Virus record (IMG/VR): IMGVR_UViG_3300020200_000138
Location: 1 to 28,368 of that record
Reading direction: 5' to 3' (one strand)
Length of the DNA stretch: 28,368 nucleotides
Source: a virus
The position numbers and the translations under genes were made by a program. Under the pieces are notes generated by a model. That model was not told the DNA's origin, made no database searches, and saw nothing but the letters and a program-made list of their open reading frames with translations. Below are positions 1-8,485 of the stretch, one piece after another. Positions within the stretch are counted from its first letter, which is position 1. Each line of letters starts with the position of its first letter.

Positions 1-845
1 GCATAGGCCCGCCGCTGTTCCTCCGTCGCGGTCCCGTTGCGGATTGAATCGGTAAGCCGATGGATGATGTTGAGCGCGCTGCCGGTCGTGCCGCTGCCGA
101 ACAAAGGCTTGTCCAGGCTGCGAGCGCCCGGCTGCCCGATCGCCTGGCCGCGCGGGACCATTATCGTCTGAGCTGGATTGTTCGGGTCCACGATCTCGAC
201 CAGCGTCTGGTCAGCCATGGACCCGCCGATCTTCCGGCTCGCCCCCGTGATCTTGTTGATCTGCCACAGCGTCCTGCGTCCCTGGTCGTCGAAGCCCTCT
301 TTGGTTTCCCAGGCATCCTCTCGCAGCATGGAGCCCGTCATCCTCGCCTGGATGTCGGCGATCAGCGCGTTGCGCGCGATCGGGTTCTCGACGCTTCGTG
401 CCGCCTCCATCGCTCCGGCGAAGCGGTCGGGACCGACCCCGCCAGGGGCCGGCGCCGCGCCGCCGGGACTATCCGCTCCACTGGTGGGTAAGGCTTCCCC
501 GTCGACGACCCAGTGACCGAAGGTCATTTTTCGCGGTTCGGTCAATTGCTGCGGACGCATGGACTGAAGCACGGCCCCCAATCCCTTCGCGTAAGCATCC
601 GATGCCGCCGCAGCGTCGTCCATCGCCGACCGCTGGGCCATCATGCCGAGATAGGCCGTTGCAGGTCTGGTGAACAGCTCGATGGGCGAACCGATCGGCG
701 CCGTGTTGAGCGACGCGCCTTTCAAGGCGCGGCCCATCTCGATCCGGCTGCGGATTTTAGGGTCCTGCAGAACGCGCGGATTGACCCCGCCGTCGGGAAC
801 GGTCGTCGAGCGATCATACCAGCCGGCGAGGAGGTTGTTTGCCAT
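1..845 (-). CDS. Virion-associated protein, N-terminal part (runs off left edge)
   Basis: An open frame runs from an ATG at 845 to the left edge without a stop, giving the first 281 residues. It starts MANNLLAGWYDR. GAGG lies about 9 bases upstream of the ATG, and the stop of the fibre gene is only 3 bases away, so it continues the same operon. The visible part is soluble and helix-rich, with an Ala/Gly/Pro-rich linker around residues 120-140 and a later segment with QTLVEIVDPNNP and MVPRGQAIG. I do not recognise a catalytic motif. Large proteins at this place in short-tailed phages are often internal virion or ejection proteins. That role is inferred from position only. The C-terminal part lies outside the window. 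Confidence 0.75.
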   Translation of the reverse strand, partial: MANNLLAGWYDRSTTVPDGGVNPRVLQDPKIRSRIEMGRALKGASLNTAPIGSPIELFTRPATAYLGMMAQRSAMDDAAAASDAYAKGLGAVLQSMRPQQLTEPRKMTFGHWVVDGEALPTSGADSPGGAAPAPGGVGPDRFAGAMEAARSVENPIARNALIADIQARMTGSMLREDAWETKEGFDDQGRRTLWQINKITGASRKIGGSMADQTLVEIVDPNNPAQTIMVPRGQAIGQPGARSLDKPLFGSGTTGSALNIIHRLTDSIRNGTATEEQRRAY

Positions 846-848
846 GGC

Positions 849-2576
849 TCAAGCCTCGTAAGCAGCGGGGCCGGTCTTGCGGCCTTCGAGCGTCTTCAAT
901 CGCCGCGCGATCTCTTTCGTCGCGGCGAGATTGGCGTAGGTCAGATCGGCCAGAGGAATCCGGGTTCCGTCGCCGATGCCCATCCGATCCCTGACATCCT
1001 CGGCCATCGGCCCGACATGGTCGGCCTGATCGAGCCCGGTTTCCTCGCGATAGGACCAGCGCTCGATCGGCAGACCTTCGATGGCTTCGAGCATGACGCC
1101 CGGATCGGGGATGCCCTTGCGGTGCTTCAGGTCCTTGCTGGAGTAAGCCATGATCCCCGCCGCGCCCAACCCGGCCAGCGCGCCGAGTCCGGCATTGGCC
1201 GCCTGGTTGCGCGCGTTGTAGGCCGCGAGCTGGCCGGAATAGGCCGTGTTCTGTGGCCCGACCACGTCGATGTTCGCCGGGCTCATGATCGGCGGAGCGC
1301 CGACCTGGGGACCGCCCATCAATGCGGCGAGCTCGTTGAAGTTGACCTGACGCTGGGCCAGCTGGTTCGCCAGCATCTGCTGTTGGGCCTGGTTGCCGAG
1401 GCCGGCCGCACCCATCGCCTGGGCGAATTTCTGCTGCTGCGCCGCGTTGGCGAGCTGTGCGTTGGCGACCGCCTGGGCGAATTTCTGCTGTTGGGCCTGG
1501 TTGCCGAGGCCGGCCGCACCCATCGCCTGGGCGAATTTCTGCTGCTGCGCCGCGTTGGCGAGCTGTGCGTTGGCGACCGCCTGGGCGAATCGCTGGTCCT
1601 GCACGCGGTTGAACAGATCCGTCTCGGTCATCGCCTCGCCGAACTCGGTGCCCCTCACCTGGTTGGCGATGCCGACATTCTGGAAGCTCTCGCCCGACCG
1701 CGCCGCTCTCGCCTGGTTGGCCAGGTTGGTGTCGGTCAGATTCTCCTGGAAGCCCTGGCCTCGAAGTGCGGCGCCCAATTGGGCCAGCCTCGATTGCTCG
1801 GCCGACCCCGCTCCGACGGCGGTGTAGGCTGCGTTCTCCAGCCGCTCGCCCTGGCTGCGATCGAGCTGATCGATAGCGGCCTTGTATGCCTCCGAGCCGA
1901 TGGGGATGCCGCGGTCGGCGAGCGTCTGCACCAGCCGGGACCGCTCAAGTTCCATTGAGGGCCGCATCAGGTTCATCGCACGGGCGAAAGCAGCAGTCTG
2001 GTGTCGCGCCGTGTCGATGCCGAAATCGTCGATCGAGGGCAGCGCCTGCAGGCCGCGCCGGTTGACCGCGGTCGTGTAGTCGCCGAGCGCCGAGAGGTCG
2101 ACACCCCTGACATAGTCGGCGCCGATCCTGGACCGGTCGATCTGGTCGCGCAACGGCCCGCCATCGACCGAGGTGACGAGCCCATCGTCCATCACACGCC
2201 TGACGCGACCGGAGCCGGTGGCGAGCTGCGGCAGGTTGATGTTCGAACTGACGGGCAGATTGTCGAGCTGCGTCCGCGCCCGTCCCACCATCGAATTAGC
2301 GAGCGCCTCCGCCCCGGTGCGGAACTGCGTCTGCCCCGGGGTTTCCTGCACCTGCATGGACGCCTGGTCAGGCTCCATCTCGAAGCGGTAGCGCTGATCC
2401 CATGGCGCCGCCGCCCATTGCTCGTCGGTCATGCCCGCGGGCCTGGCGTTGGCGACCATCTTGCCGAAGAGCTGGTTGCCCATGGGCGAGAACAGGTTGA
2501 CCCGGTTCACCTTTGCCTGGGCCGCCGCTGTCGCGGTCGGATCGGGCGCGGCCGGCGCGGAGCCTCTACCTTTCAT
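849..2576 (-). CDS. Tail fibre/spike-like protein with C-terminal S74 intramolecular chaperone
   Basis: The product has 575 residues. Residues about 478-567 look like the peptidase S74 (endosialidase-type) chaperone: the nucleophile region reads SSKDLKHRKG, followed by PIERWSYREE, DHVGPMAEDV and GDGTRIPLADL. In this family the domain drives trimer folding of the preceding fibre and then cleaves itself off. The middle (about 329-400) is a Gln/Ala-rich repeat with units such as QQQKFAQAVANAQLANAA, encoded by a perfect DNA duplication. An Ala/Gly-rich hydrophobic stretch sits just before the chaperone. The ATG overlaps the stop of the acetyltransferase gene (ATGA), and the next gene starts 3 bases after its stop. 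The receptor-binding part is not recognisable, so fibre versus internal virion protein remains inference. Confidence 0.75.
   Translation of the reverse strand: MKGRGSAPAAPDPTATAAAQAKVNRVNLFSPMGNQLFGKMVANARPAGMTDEQWAAAPWDQRYRFEMEPDQASMQVQETPGQTQFRTGAEALANSMVGRARTQLDNLPVSSNINLPQLATGSGRVRRVMDDGLVTSVDGGPLRDQIDRSRIGADYVRGVDLSALGDYTTAVNRRGLQALPSIDDFGIDTARHQTAAFARAMNLMRPSMELERSRLVQTLADRGIPIGSEAYKAAIDQLDRSQGERLENAAYTAVGAGSAEQSRLAQLGAALRGQGFQENLTDTNLANQARAARSGESFQNVGIANQVRGTEFGEAMTETDLFNRVQDQRFAQAVANAQLANAAQQQKFAQAMGAAGLGNQAQQQKFAQAVANAQLANAAQQQKFAQAMGAAGLGNQAQQQMLANQLAQRQVNFNELAALMGGPQVGAPPIMSPANIDVVGPQNTAYSGQLAAYNARNQAANAGLGALAGLGAAGIMAYSSKDLKHRKGIPDPGVMLEAIEGLPIERWSYREETGLDQADHVGPMAEDVRDRMGIGDGTRIPLADLTYANLAATKEIARRLKTLEGRKTGPAAYEA
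1376..1590. repeat. Perfect tandem duplication of 107 bp (period 108 bp) in the fibre gene
   Basis: Bases 1376-1482 and 1484-1590 are identical over 107 positions at a 108-bp period, so the repeat adds 36 residues in frame. Shorter copies of GCCTGGGCGAATTTCTGCTG-like units occur inside each copy, giving a nested repeat. Identity at third codon positions shows the duplication is recent or kept homogeneous. Confidence 0.95.
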
Positions 2577-3034
2577 GCCGCCTTCTCCTTCTCAATCCAC
2601 CGGCACCTGTCCGGGAACATCGCATAGATGCACGCCGCGTCGACCACGGCCTTATCACCGGATCGCGCCGCCCATCCTCGTCTCAAAGTGCCTTCGAGCT
2701 GAAAGCCCAAGCGAACGACGAATTTCCTGGCCCGCTTGTTGCGCCGGGCGATGATCGCCGTCACCCTGCGGGCCTTGAGCTGGTTGAACGGATAGCCGAA
2801 CAGGGCTGACAGAACGCCCCTGGTACACCACCTCGGATTGGTGGACGCGATCGTCATCTCGATATGGGGCGAGGGAATCGCCTCGTGGTCCAGCCGGTGA
2901 TAGAGCACGCCCGCCACCGGCCTGCCCTGCCCGTCGACCACGCCGATCGCCGTGCACGGTCTCAACGTCGTCTCGGGCAATAGCCGCCTTACCCACTCGG
3001 CAACGGCCTCATGGGAGTCCAGGATCAGGATCAC
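2573..3034 (-). CDS. GNAT-family N-acetyltransferase
   Basis: This 153-residue protein has the pattern of GNAT acetyltransferases, which move an acetyl group from acetyl-CoA to an amine. An early beta strand (TAIGVVDGQGRPVAGVLYH) leads into a loop, then RGVLSALFGYPF in the place of the CoA-binding helix, then RVTAIIARRNKRARKFVVRL and GFQLEGTLRRGW, the usual late helix plus 'LGF..EG..R' strand. The start is a GTG that overlaps the stop of the ADP-ribosyltransferase gene (GTGA), and its own stop overlaps the next ATG (ATGA), so translation is probably coupled both ways. GNAT proteins occur between tail genes in many podoviruses, but the substrate is unknown. It could modify a virion or a host protein. 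Confidence 0.8.
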   Translation of the reverse strand: MILILDSHEAVAEWVRRLLPETTLRPCTAIGVVDGQGRPVAGVLYHRLDHEAIPSPHIEMTIASTNPRWCTRGVLSALFGYPFNQLKARRVTAIIARRNKRARKFVVRLGFQLEGTLRRGWAARSGDKAVVDAACIYAMFPDRCRWIEKEKAA

Positions 3035-5097
3035 GGCGCCATGCTGAAAGTGCCGGCCGCGTAAATTCGCCGAAGCTCTTCCATCATCTCCGGCGAAAGC
3101 TCATCGGCCGGCATCGCCTTGAGGGCGCGTCCGATCATTTGCGGCGCAATGTCTGCTTGCGCTTCGCCCGGCTGCATCGCGGCAGCACCCAGGCCGGCGG
3201 CAGGCAGCAGGCCGAACTTGCGCAGTATCTCGACCGTCCGCGCGGGGTCGAACATGACATAGTTGTGCGTGCCATCGCCTGCAGCACGGGAACCTTGATC
3301 GAGGTAGCGGATGCCGGGGATGCCGGCAGAATTCAACAATTCAGAAGCGGAAGCGTCTGCGCGGTAGCCCTTGGGTGGCATTCCGCCACTAAATCTTTCA
3401 ACTAAAGCCCTTTGCTGTAAGGCGGTTAGGGCCTCTTGACCAGTTAGCTTCAGAGCACTTTCATTAAGTGGATAACCATATTCTGCCGCGCCAGTTGCAA
3501 TACGATAAGCCTCGGCCGCACGCGGCTGCACCCTTAGCGGCTTATCCCAATCAAGGAACTCCTCCGGGCGCGCGTGGATGTTTACTTCGTAGAGACGGCC
3601 CAGAGGCTTTTGTACCTCTTTGGCTTCGCGAATGACCTGTTCTAGATTCGAGGGAACAACACCCTTGTAACGATCCCCAACGACGTAGGCAATCTCCTGG
3701 ACGCGCGCCGATGGGAACTCAGCCATCGTCTTGTTAATGAGATCGGCCAAATCCTCGGGGTGATGCGTTTCCAGTTGCGCCGGGTTGACCTGCGCGGGCG
3801 ACAAATCCGACAGCTTATCGCGATAATCCTGCGCTACCCCTCGTCTTTCCCCGAGATACGCCCCATGCCCGTATGCCTGCGCGCCTTCGCCCGAGCCCAT
3901 CTTGCCCAGGTCGAACCGCCCGAGCGGGAAGTCATGCACCACGGTCGCGCCCTCGGGCACGTCCGGCAGCACGTCGGGGCGACCCTTGATCGTCTGCAAT
4001 TCACCGGACGGCATCCGCACCAGCCGCTCAGCGGGGAAGTCATGCGGCGAGCCGTGCCAGCCGTGAAGCGGATTCGTTATGCGGCGCAGCGCGCCCACAA
4101 GCTTGTCAACCGGCCCCGCCTCGGCCTCGCCCGGCGCGGCCAGCGCGCCGGCAGCAGCGGCGATCGGCGCGGCGCTCGCAAGGATATCGCTGCTTTCTTT
4201 CTGAGCCGGGTCAAACTTGGCAAACGGCGACCGGATGTTCTTGCCGTCGAAAACAACCACGGAATCGTTCATCCGGCCAAATGTGTTGTCCGTCAGCCTG
4301 ACTGCCGGCCAGTGGCTTAATTCCCTCAAAACTGCATTTTGGAATCGAAGGCTGTTCCCGTATTCCCACATCCGGCCGCCGGTAACGACGTTGACAAAAT
4401 CATCGAAATTGTCGAATCCCCAATCTTTCCCGATGCTCCGATATACCTTCTTTAATTCTTTGTGCCCCTGCGGCCCCATCCCCTCAAGGGTGATATCTAG
4501 TTGCTTTTTCGGACCAAATGCGGGGATCATCCCGCTCCCTTCGTCAAATCCCGCATACTGCCTGCTCGGTACATACTCGGCCGCGATATGCGGATCATTG
4601 GAAAACCAAGCGGCCCCGACGCTGTGATGTTTCCCGCCGATATAGTCCGGCGTGAATTCCGTTTGCGTATCTATGCGCGGCTGCCCGCGGTAAAGCGTTT
4701 CATCCGGGTTGAGCCCCATCTTTCTTGCCCGCGCCATCCGCGACGCCACGTCCATCGGCAGCACGCGGCGCAGAGCCTCGACGAGCTTGTTCACCGGCCC
4801 CGCCTCGGCCTCGACCGGCTGCATCGCCTCAAGCGCGCCATAGCCCGCAAGCGCAGCCTTCACCGGCACACGCAAGAGCGGCGCGGCCATGAGCGCAACA
4901 TCAGCTGGCCCATGCGGCACTAGAAAATCATATGCCAGATCGCCGGCCAGCTTCGCGTTCTCCGGCGTCGGAGACTTGCCGGAAAGAATGCCCATCGTCG
5001 AGTTTATTGGGATTTGCGTGTCATCCCACGAATCCCCAACCGCCGCGCCCATGCGCCTCAGATATGCCCCTAGCTGTCGGCCGAAGTTCGTGTCCAT
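3031..5097 (-). CDS. Virion-region protein with two ADP-ribosyltransferase-like domains
   Basis: The protein has 688 residues. Domain 1 (about 134-296) opens with LYRGQP, continues with GAAWFSNDPHIAAEYV and ends with IRSPFAKFDP, a pattern of phage-borne ADP-ribosyltransferases (ART). Domain 2 (about 345-625) has GWHGSPHDF, GSGEGAQAYGHGAYLGE, GIPGIRYLDQGSR and HNYVMFDPARTVEILRKFG. This closely matches the ART domain of polyvalent proteins, where His, Tyr and Glu/Asp positions bind NAD. Three related segments punctuate the chain: about 88-115, 316-343 and 633-662. Each is an Ala/Gly-rich hydrophobic run, then EAEAGPV or EAQAD, then an amphipathic LVxALRR-like helix. Parts of the ART coding DNA are near 50% GC, against about 65% in the flanks. 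It probably enters the cell with the DNA and modifies host proteins, as T4 Alt does, but that is inference. Confidence 0.75.
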   Translation of the reverse strand: MDTNFGRQLGAYLRRMGAAVGDSWDDTQIPINSTMGILSGKSPTPENAKLAGDLAYDFLVPHGPADVALMAAPLLRVPVKAALAGYGALEAMQPVEAEAGPVNKLVEALRRVLPMDVASRMARARKMGLNPDETLYRGQPRIDTQTEFTPDYIGGKHHSVGAAWFSNDPHIAAEYVPSRQYAGFDEGSGMIPAFGPKKQLDITLEGMGPQGHKELKKVYRSIGKDWGFDNFDDFVNVVTGGRMWEYGNSLRFQNAVLRELSHWPAVRLTDNTFGRMNDSVVVFDGKNIRSPFAKFDPAQKESSDILASAAPIAAAAGALAAPGEAEAGPVDKLVGALRRITNPLHGWHGSPHDFPAERLVRMPSGELQTIKGRPDVLPDVPEGATVVHDFPLGRFDLGKMGSGEGAQAYGHGAYLGERRGVAQDYRDKLSDLSPAQVNPAQLETHHPEDLADLINKTMAEFPSARVQEIAYVVGDRYKGVVPSNLEQVIREAKEVQKPLGRLYEVNIHARPEEFLDWDKPLRVQPRAAEAYRIATGAAEYGYPLNESALKLTGQEALTALQQRALVERFSGGMPPKGYRADASASELLNSAGIPGIRYLDQGSRAAGDGTHNYVMFDPARTVEILRKFGLLPAAGLGAAAMQPGEAQADIAPQMIGRALKAMPADELSPEMMEELRRIYAAGTFSMAP

Positions 5098-5098
5098 C

Positions 5099-6721
5099 TC
5101 ACAGCACCCCGCCGGGCTCGAACATGAACCCGAACGAACGCAAGGCCACCGACTGACTCGACGTCGCGACCCTCAGCTCGAGCGCGGCCGTGTAGCCAAG
5201 CCCCCCGGCCGAGGCCCAAACCGAATGGACGACCGTATCGGCACCCCACTCGGCGACGTCCCAGATACCCGAATCCCATACTCCACCGGCCACCTCGACC
5301 TGCGTCGGCGAGCTCCAAGAAGGTTCTCTCGGATCGTAGTCGCAGGACAGCGCCAGTTCGTATTCGAGAGCCCCGCCCGCCTCGATCACGGGACGGACCA
5401 TGGTGAAGCGCTTGTTCAGCGTGTCGGCGCCCATGCCGAAATGCTTGGATGTCAACCGGCCGACGATATCCGCCGTCGTCACGTTGCCATTAGAATCGAG
5501 CGCGACATCCGAAGCCCCGCTGTCGAGCAGGATCAATAGGCCGGAGGCCCAGGACGCGACGTCCCAAATACCCTGATTCCAGATCGCGCCCTCGGTCAGC
5601 CCGCCGGCATAGAGCAGGTCGTTGTAGATCCCGAGGCATCTCAGATCGAGACCGGTGAACTTGACCCACGCCCCGGTGTCGGTGTTCATCACCAGTTGAT
5701 AGGTGTCGGGCTGTGATGTGTCCGCCATCGTGACCGGCACGTTGCACACCAGCATCGGCCCGCGCGGATAGTGAATCAGTTGCCAGCCCGCGTTGTCCTC
5801 ATAGCTCTCCACCGCCTCGTGGAAGGCACCGGAGATCCTGTCGGTCAGCGCGGCGTAGCGTTTCGTCCCGCCCAAGGGCAGAACCGTCTCGAGCGACAGG
5901 ATGCCGTCCTTCGAGACGTAGACCACATCGCCGGCCAGCTTGACGATGGCGTGGCGGGAAATCGGCGCCGCGACCGGGAAGACGCCGATCTTGCTCCAGT
6001 TGGATGCGTCGCCAGGGTTCGAGCCCTCATAGACGATCGCCTCGCCCTGGCTCATGAAGAACACGGCGAGATCGTCTGTCCCAGACCCGCCGTCTCTGGT
6101 CCATGACGCAATCGCAACCAGGTTGCCGCCCTTGATGCCTTGCTGGGCCAAATCGAACTTGGTCAGCGTGCCGGAGATCGTTTCGGTCCCGCCGTACCAG
6201 AACCACGGCTTGGCCGCTTCCCAGGCAAAGAGCCTTGTCCTATGTGCCGTCGCCGCCACGAGGTTGGAAGCGGTCAACCCCGTTCCCGAGAAGCTGTTGG
6301 CCGCCCAAGTGGTGCCGTCGTACTTCTGCGGCGTGTCCGCTCCGTTGAAGCAGAGCAGATACTCCTTGAACATCAGCCAGGACCAGCGGTCCTCGGTGAA
6401 CCCGGTGCCGAGCGTGGTCCCAACTCCGGCATCGGAGATGCTGACGGTCGTCCCCGCCCCGGCGACCACCATCTTGCGGGTGGCCTGGCTCATGAACTCC
6501 ATGATCGTCTCGACCGGAGTCGGCAATGCACGGCTGTGGACGGCGGAACCTTTGCGAAGCGACACCTTGCTCGGGTGCGGAAAGAAGTTCTCCAGCCTCG
6601 ATGCCTCGAGGTCGTCGATCTGGTCGACCTGATCCCTGGCGTTCCAGCCCTTGACCGGAGCTGGATAGGTCTTGATCCGCGCCGTCGGTCTCCGGGCCGG
6701 GCGTCGCAGCGCCATCGACAT
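5099..6721 (-). CDS. Tail nozzle/hub-like structural protein
   Basis: From the ATG at 6721 the product has 540 residues. The frame is open further upstream to 6898, but that part overlaps the adaptor gene and reads as Arg/Gly-rich nonsense, so I chose the ATG 2 bases after the adaptor stop. The N-terminus (PVKGWNARDQ, LEASRLENFFPHP, LRKGSAVHS) is typical of a large family of podovirus tail proteins found just after the adaptor. The body is beta-rich with repeated hydrophobic strands, as in a beta-propeller. Near the C-terminus a GIWDVA-W motif occurs twice (NQGIWDVASW and DSGIWDVAEW). By position it should be the counterpart of T7 gp12 or P22 gp10, which extend and close the tail channel. That equivalence is inferred. 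Confidence 0.7.
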   Translation of the reverse strand: MSMALRRPARRPTARIKTYPAPVKGWNARDQVDQIDDLEASRLENFFPHPSKVSLRKGSAVHSRALPTPVETIMEFMSQATRKMVVAGAGTTVSISDAGVGTTLGTGFTEDRWSWLMFKEYLLCFNGADTPQKYDGTTWAANSFSGTGLTASNLVAATAHRTRLFAWEAAKPWFWYGGTETISGTLTKFDLAQQGIKGGNLVAIASWTRDGGSGTDDLAVFFMSQGEAIVYEGSNPGDASNWSKIGVFPVAAPISRHAIVKLAGDVVYVSKDGILSLETVLPLGGTKRYAALTDRISGAFHEAVESYEDNAGWQLIHYPRGPMLVCNVPVTMADTSQPDTYQLVMNTDTGAWVKFTGLDLRCLGIYNDLLYAGGLTEGAIWNQGIWDVASWASGLLILLDSGASDVALDSNGNVTTADIVGRLTSKHFGMGADTLNKRFTMVRPVIEAGGALEYELALSCDYDPREPSWSSPTQVEVAGGVWDSGIWDVAEWGADTVVHSVWASAGGLGYTAALELRVATSSQSVALRSFGFMFEPGGVL

Positions 6722-6723
6722 GG

Positions 6724-7572
6724 CTACAGATTCCAGTTGCCGTGTTTGGTCACTGCGAAGGGCACGCCGACATCCTCGTTGCCGCCCATGATGATGATGT
6801 CGCGGCCCGCCTCCCTGCCGGCATACTTTGCGATCTCGCGTTGCGCCTCGGCTTGCTCCTCGTCGTAGGACATGCCCTTGCTCCGCAGGAAACGCCACTT
6901 CGCCTCGAGCTCGACCAGGAACTCCGGCAGCTTGACGAGATCGGTATCCGCCGCGAAGGACTGATAGCCGGCATCCTGGAAGGTCCAGGTCACGCTGCCA
7001 TCGGATGCAGAACCGGAGGTGTGGGTCGGCGCCGTTGCGCCCGAGGTTCCCGCTGCTGAGGCGGTGTAGCGGATGAAGCGGTTCGACACCGATTCATTCG
7101 CAGAGTAGGCGGTCCCCGTCACCCATTGCTTGGAGATGCACCACCTGTTGGTGATGTACTCGAAGGCGAAGGTCTGAACCGCCGTCGGCGTTGGCGTCAC
7201 GAAGAACCGCCCGCCCTTGACGCGGAATCCCTTGCCCGTGAGCAGAGAGGCAGAACCGGATTTCTCGTATTGCCAGCCCGACGGGCTCAACGGCCCCATC
7301 AAGGGCAGGATGTCGCCGCGGTTGTACTCGGTCGCCGGGAGCAGCCGGTCGAAATCCGATGGCAGGTCGTAGCTGTCCGTGCTGGCCGCGGTCGAGAAGG
7401 TATGCTCGCGATTGAGCGCTTCCCACGCCGTCACCTTGGCGATCAGTTGCCCCGCCCGGTTGATGTGCCGGAGCAACTGCTTGATGGTCTTGTCGGTCGA
7501 CGTGTAGACGGCGGTCGGGCTGCCGAGGTCGAGCTCGCCGAGGATCGACTGCGCGATGGTCAGCAGCGTCAT
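6724..7572 (-). CDS. Head-to-tail adaptor protein
   Basis: This 282-residue protein has the arrangement of podovirus adaptors (T7 gp11 / P22 gp4 role), which form a ring under the portal. The N-terminal helices carry LLRHINRAGQLIAKVTAWE, followed by STDSYDLPSDFDRLLP, GKGFRVKGGRFFVTPTPT and TFAFEYITNRWC. The C-terminus carries LPEFLVELEAKWRFLRSKG and DEEQAEAQREIAKYAGR. Residues about 151-199 are an inserted beta module (TAYSANE, RYTASAAGTSGATAPTHTSG, DGSVTWTF) of a type often found in tail fibres. GGAGGG stands 7-8 bases before the ATG. The downstream gene starts 2 bases after its stop. Confidence 0.8.
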   Translation of the reverse strand: MTLLTIAQSILGELDLGSPTAVYTSTDKTIKQLLRHINRAGQLIAKVTAWEALNREHTFSTAASTDSYDLPSDFDRLLPATEYNRGDILPLMGPLSPSGWQYEKSGSASLLTGKGFRVKGGRFFVTPTPTAVQTFAFEYITNRWCISKQWVTGTAYSANESVSNRFIRYTASAAGTSGATAPTHTSGSASDGSVTWTFQDAGYQSFAADTDLVKLPEFLVELEAKWRFLRSKGMSYDEEQAEAQREIAKYAGREAGRDIIIMGGNEDVGVPFAVTKHGNWNL

Positions 7573-7603
7573 TCCAGCCCTCCACCCCCACGAGACGAAT
7601 GCG

Positions 7604-8485
7604 CTAGGCCGCCTTCTTCCTGCCGCTCAGCCGGCGGGCGGGGGCGGGGATGGCATCCTTCGCCTCCTCGGCGAATTCGGGATCGACTCTCTTCGCTTCA
7701 GGCGCGGCGCCGGTGCCGATATCGTCCTTGTCGCCTGCGTCCCCGCCTTCGTCGCGGATCGCCGCGTTGAGCTTCGCGCCGTCGATCGCCGACTTGCCGG
7801 CATTGACGCGGATCAGGACATGCGCCGGGTCGATGTCTTCCTTGGCCGTCTTGCCCAGCGCCTTGTTGGCCGCGGCCAGTTGCTCGGCCAGAAGGATCGC
7901 CGCGTCGTGGCTCTTCTGGCGATCGTCGAAGCTGATCCTGAGATCGGTCGCGTCCTCGGAGAGTTTCTTCACCTGCATCTGCAGGGAGGCGATCTGCGCC
8001 GCCTGGTCGGACATCACCTTGGATGCTCCGCCGGGGTTGGTCTGGGCGTCGAGCCACGCCTTGGCGCGGATCTTGTTCTTCATACCCTCGACACCGAGCT
8101 TGTGCGCGACGTGATCGGGCAGGCCGGCCAGTTGCTCGATGGTGAAAAGGTTCGAACGGTTCAGCTCCTCGACCTGCTCGACCGAGAGCGCGCCCCAATT
8201 CTCCAAGAGCGTCCCGGTCCTGACGTTCTCGCCGGTCTCGATGAACTTCGCCCACTCCGCAGGCCAGATTTCGTCGTCGCGGATCTTGGCGTCAGAGGGC
8301 GCCCACTTGCCGGCCACTGCCCGGCGGACCATCTTGTAGTGCTGATCGCCCGGCTTCTTGATCGTGATGTAGGGCACCATCTCCTCGATAGGATTGCCGG
8401 CCGCGTCGCGCTTGCTGGGGTTCGGCCGGCGCTCCCACTTGAAGGTCGGGTAGGCGTCGGTCGCGAACTTCTGGGCCTCGATCAT
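7604..8485 (-). CDS. Hypothetical head-region protein with coiled coil
   Basis: The 293-residue product is hydrophilic. Residues about 1-80 include FKWERRPNPSKRD and PYITIKKPGDQHYKMVRRA. Residues about 100-140 hold a helix-hairpin-like stretch (LSVEQVEELNRSNLFTIEQL). Residues about 150-210 should form a coiled coil (ASLQMQVKKLSEDATDLR onward), and the tail is charged and ends GRKKAA. AGGAG lies 6 bases before the ATG, which also overlaps the stop of the MptE-like gene (ATGA). Its place between capsid and adaptor genes suggests a head or assembly role. I do not recognise the family. Confidence 0.7.
   Translation of the reverse strand: MIEAQKFATDAYPTFKWERRPNPSKRDAAGNPIEEMVPYITIKKPGDQHYKMVRRAVAGKWAPSDAKIRDDEIWPAEWAKFIETGENVRTGTLLENWGALSVEQVEELNRSNLFTIEQLAGLPDHVAHKLGVEGMKNKIRAKAWLDAQTNPGGASKVMSDQAAQIASLQMQVKKLSEDATDLRISFDDRQKSHDAAILLAEQLAAANKALGKTAKEDIDPAHVLIRVNAGKSAIDGAKLNAAIRDEGGDAGDKDDIGTGAAPEAKRVDPEFAEEAKDAIPAPARRLSGRKKAA

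Noticed and set aside
513-1958. Long rightward frame of 481 codons opposite the fibre gene
   Set aside because: It is antisense to a gene with clear S74 motifs and repeats. Its product is low-complexity and lacks a ribosome site. GC-rich codons leave the opposite strand open by chance.
6722-6898. N-terminal extension of the nozzle-like protein to 6898
   Set aside because: It would overlap the adaptor gene fully in this part and reads as Arg/Gly/His-rich. The ATG at 6721 fits the gene order and family start.
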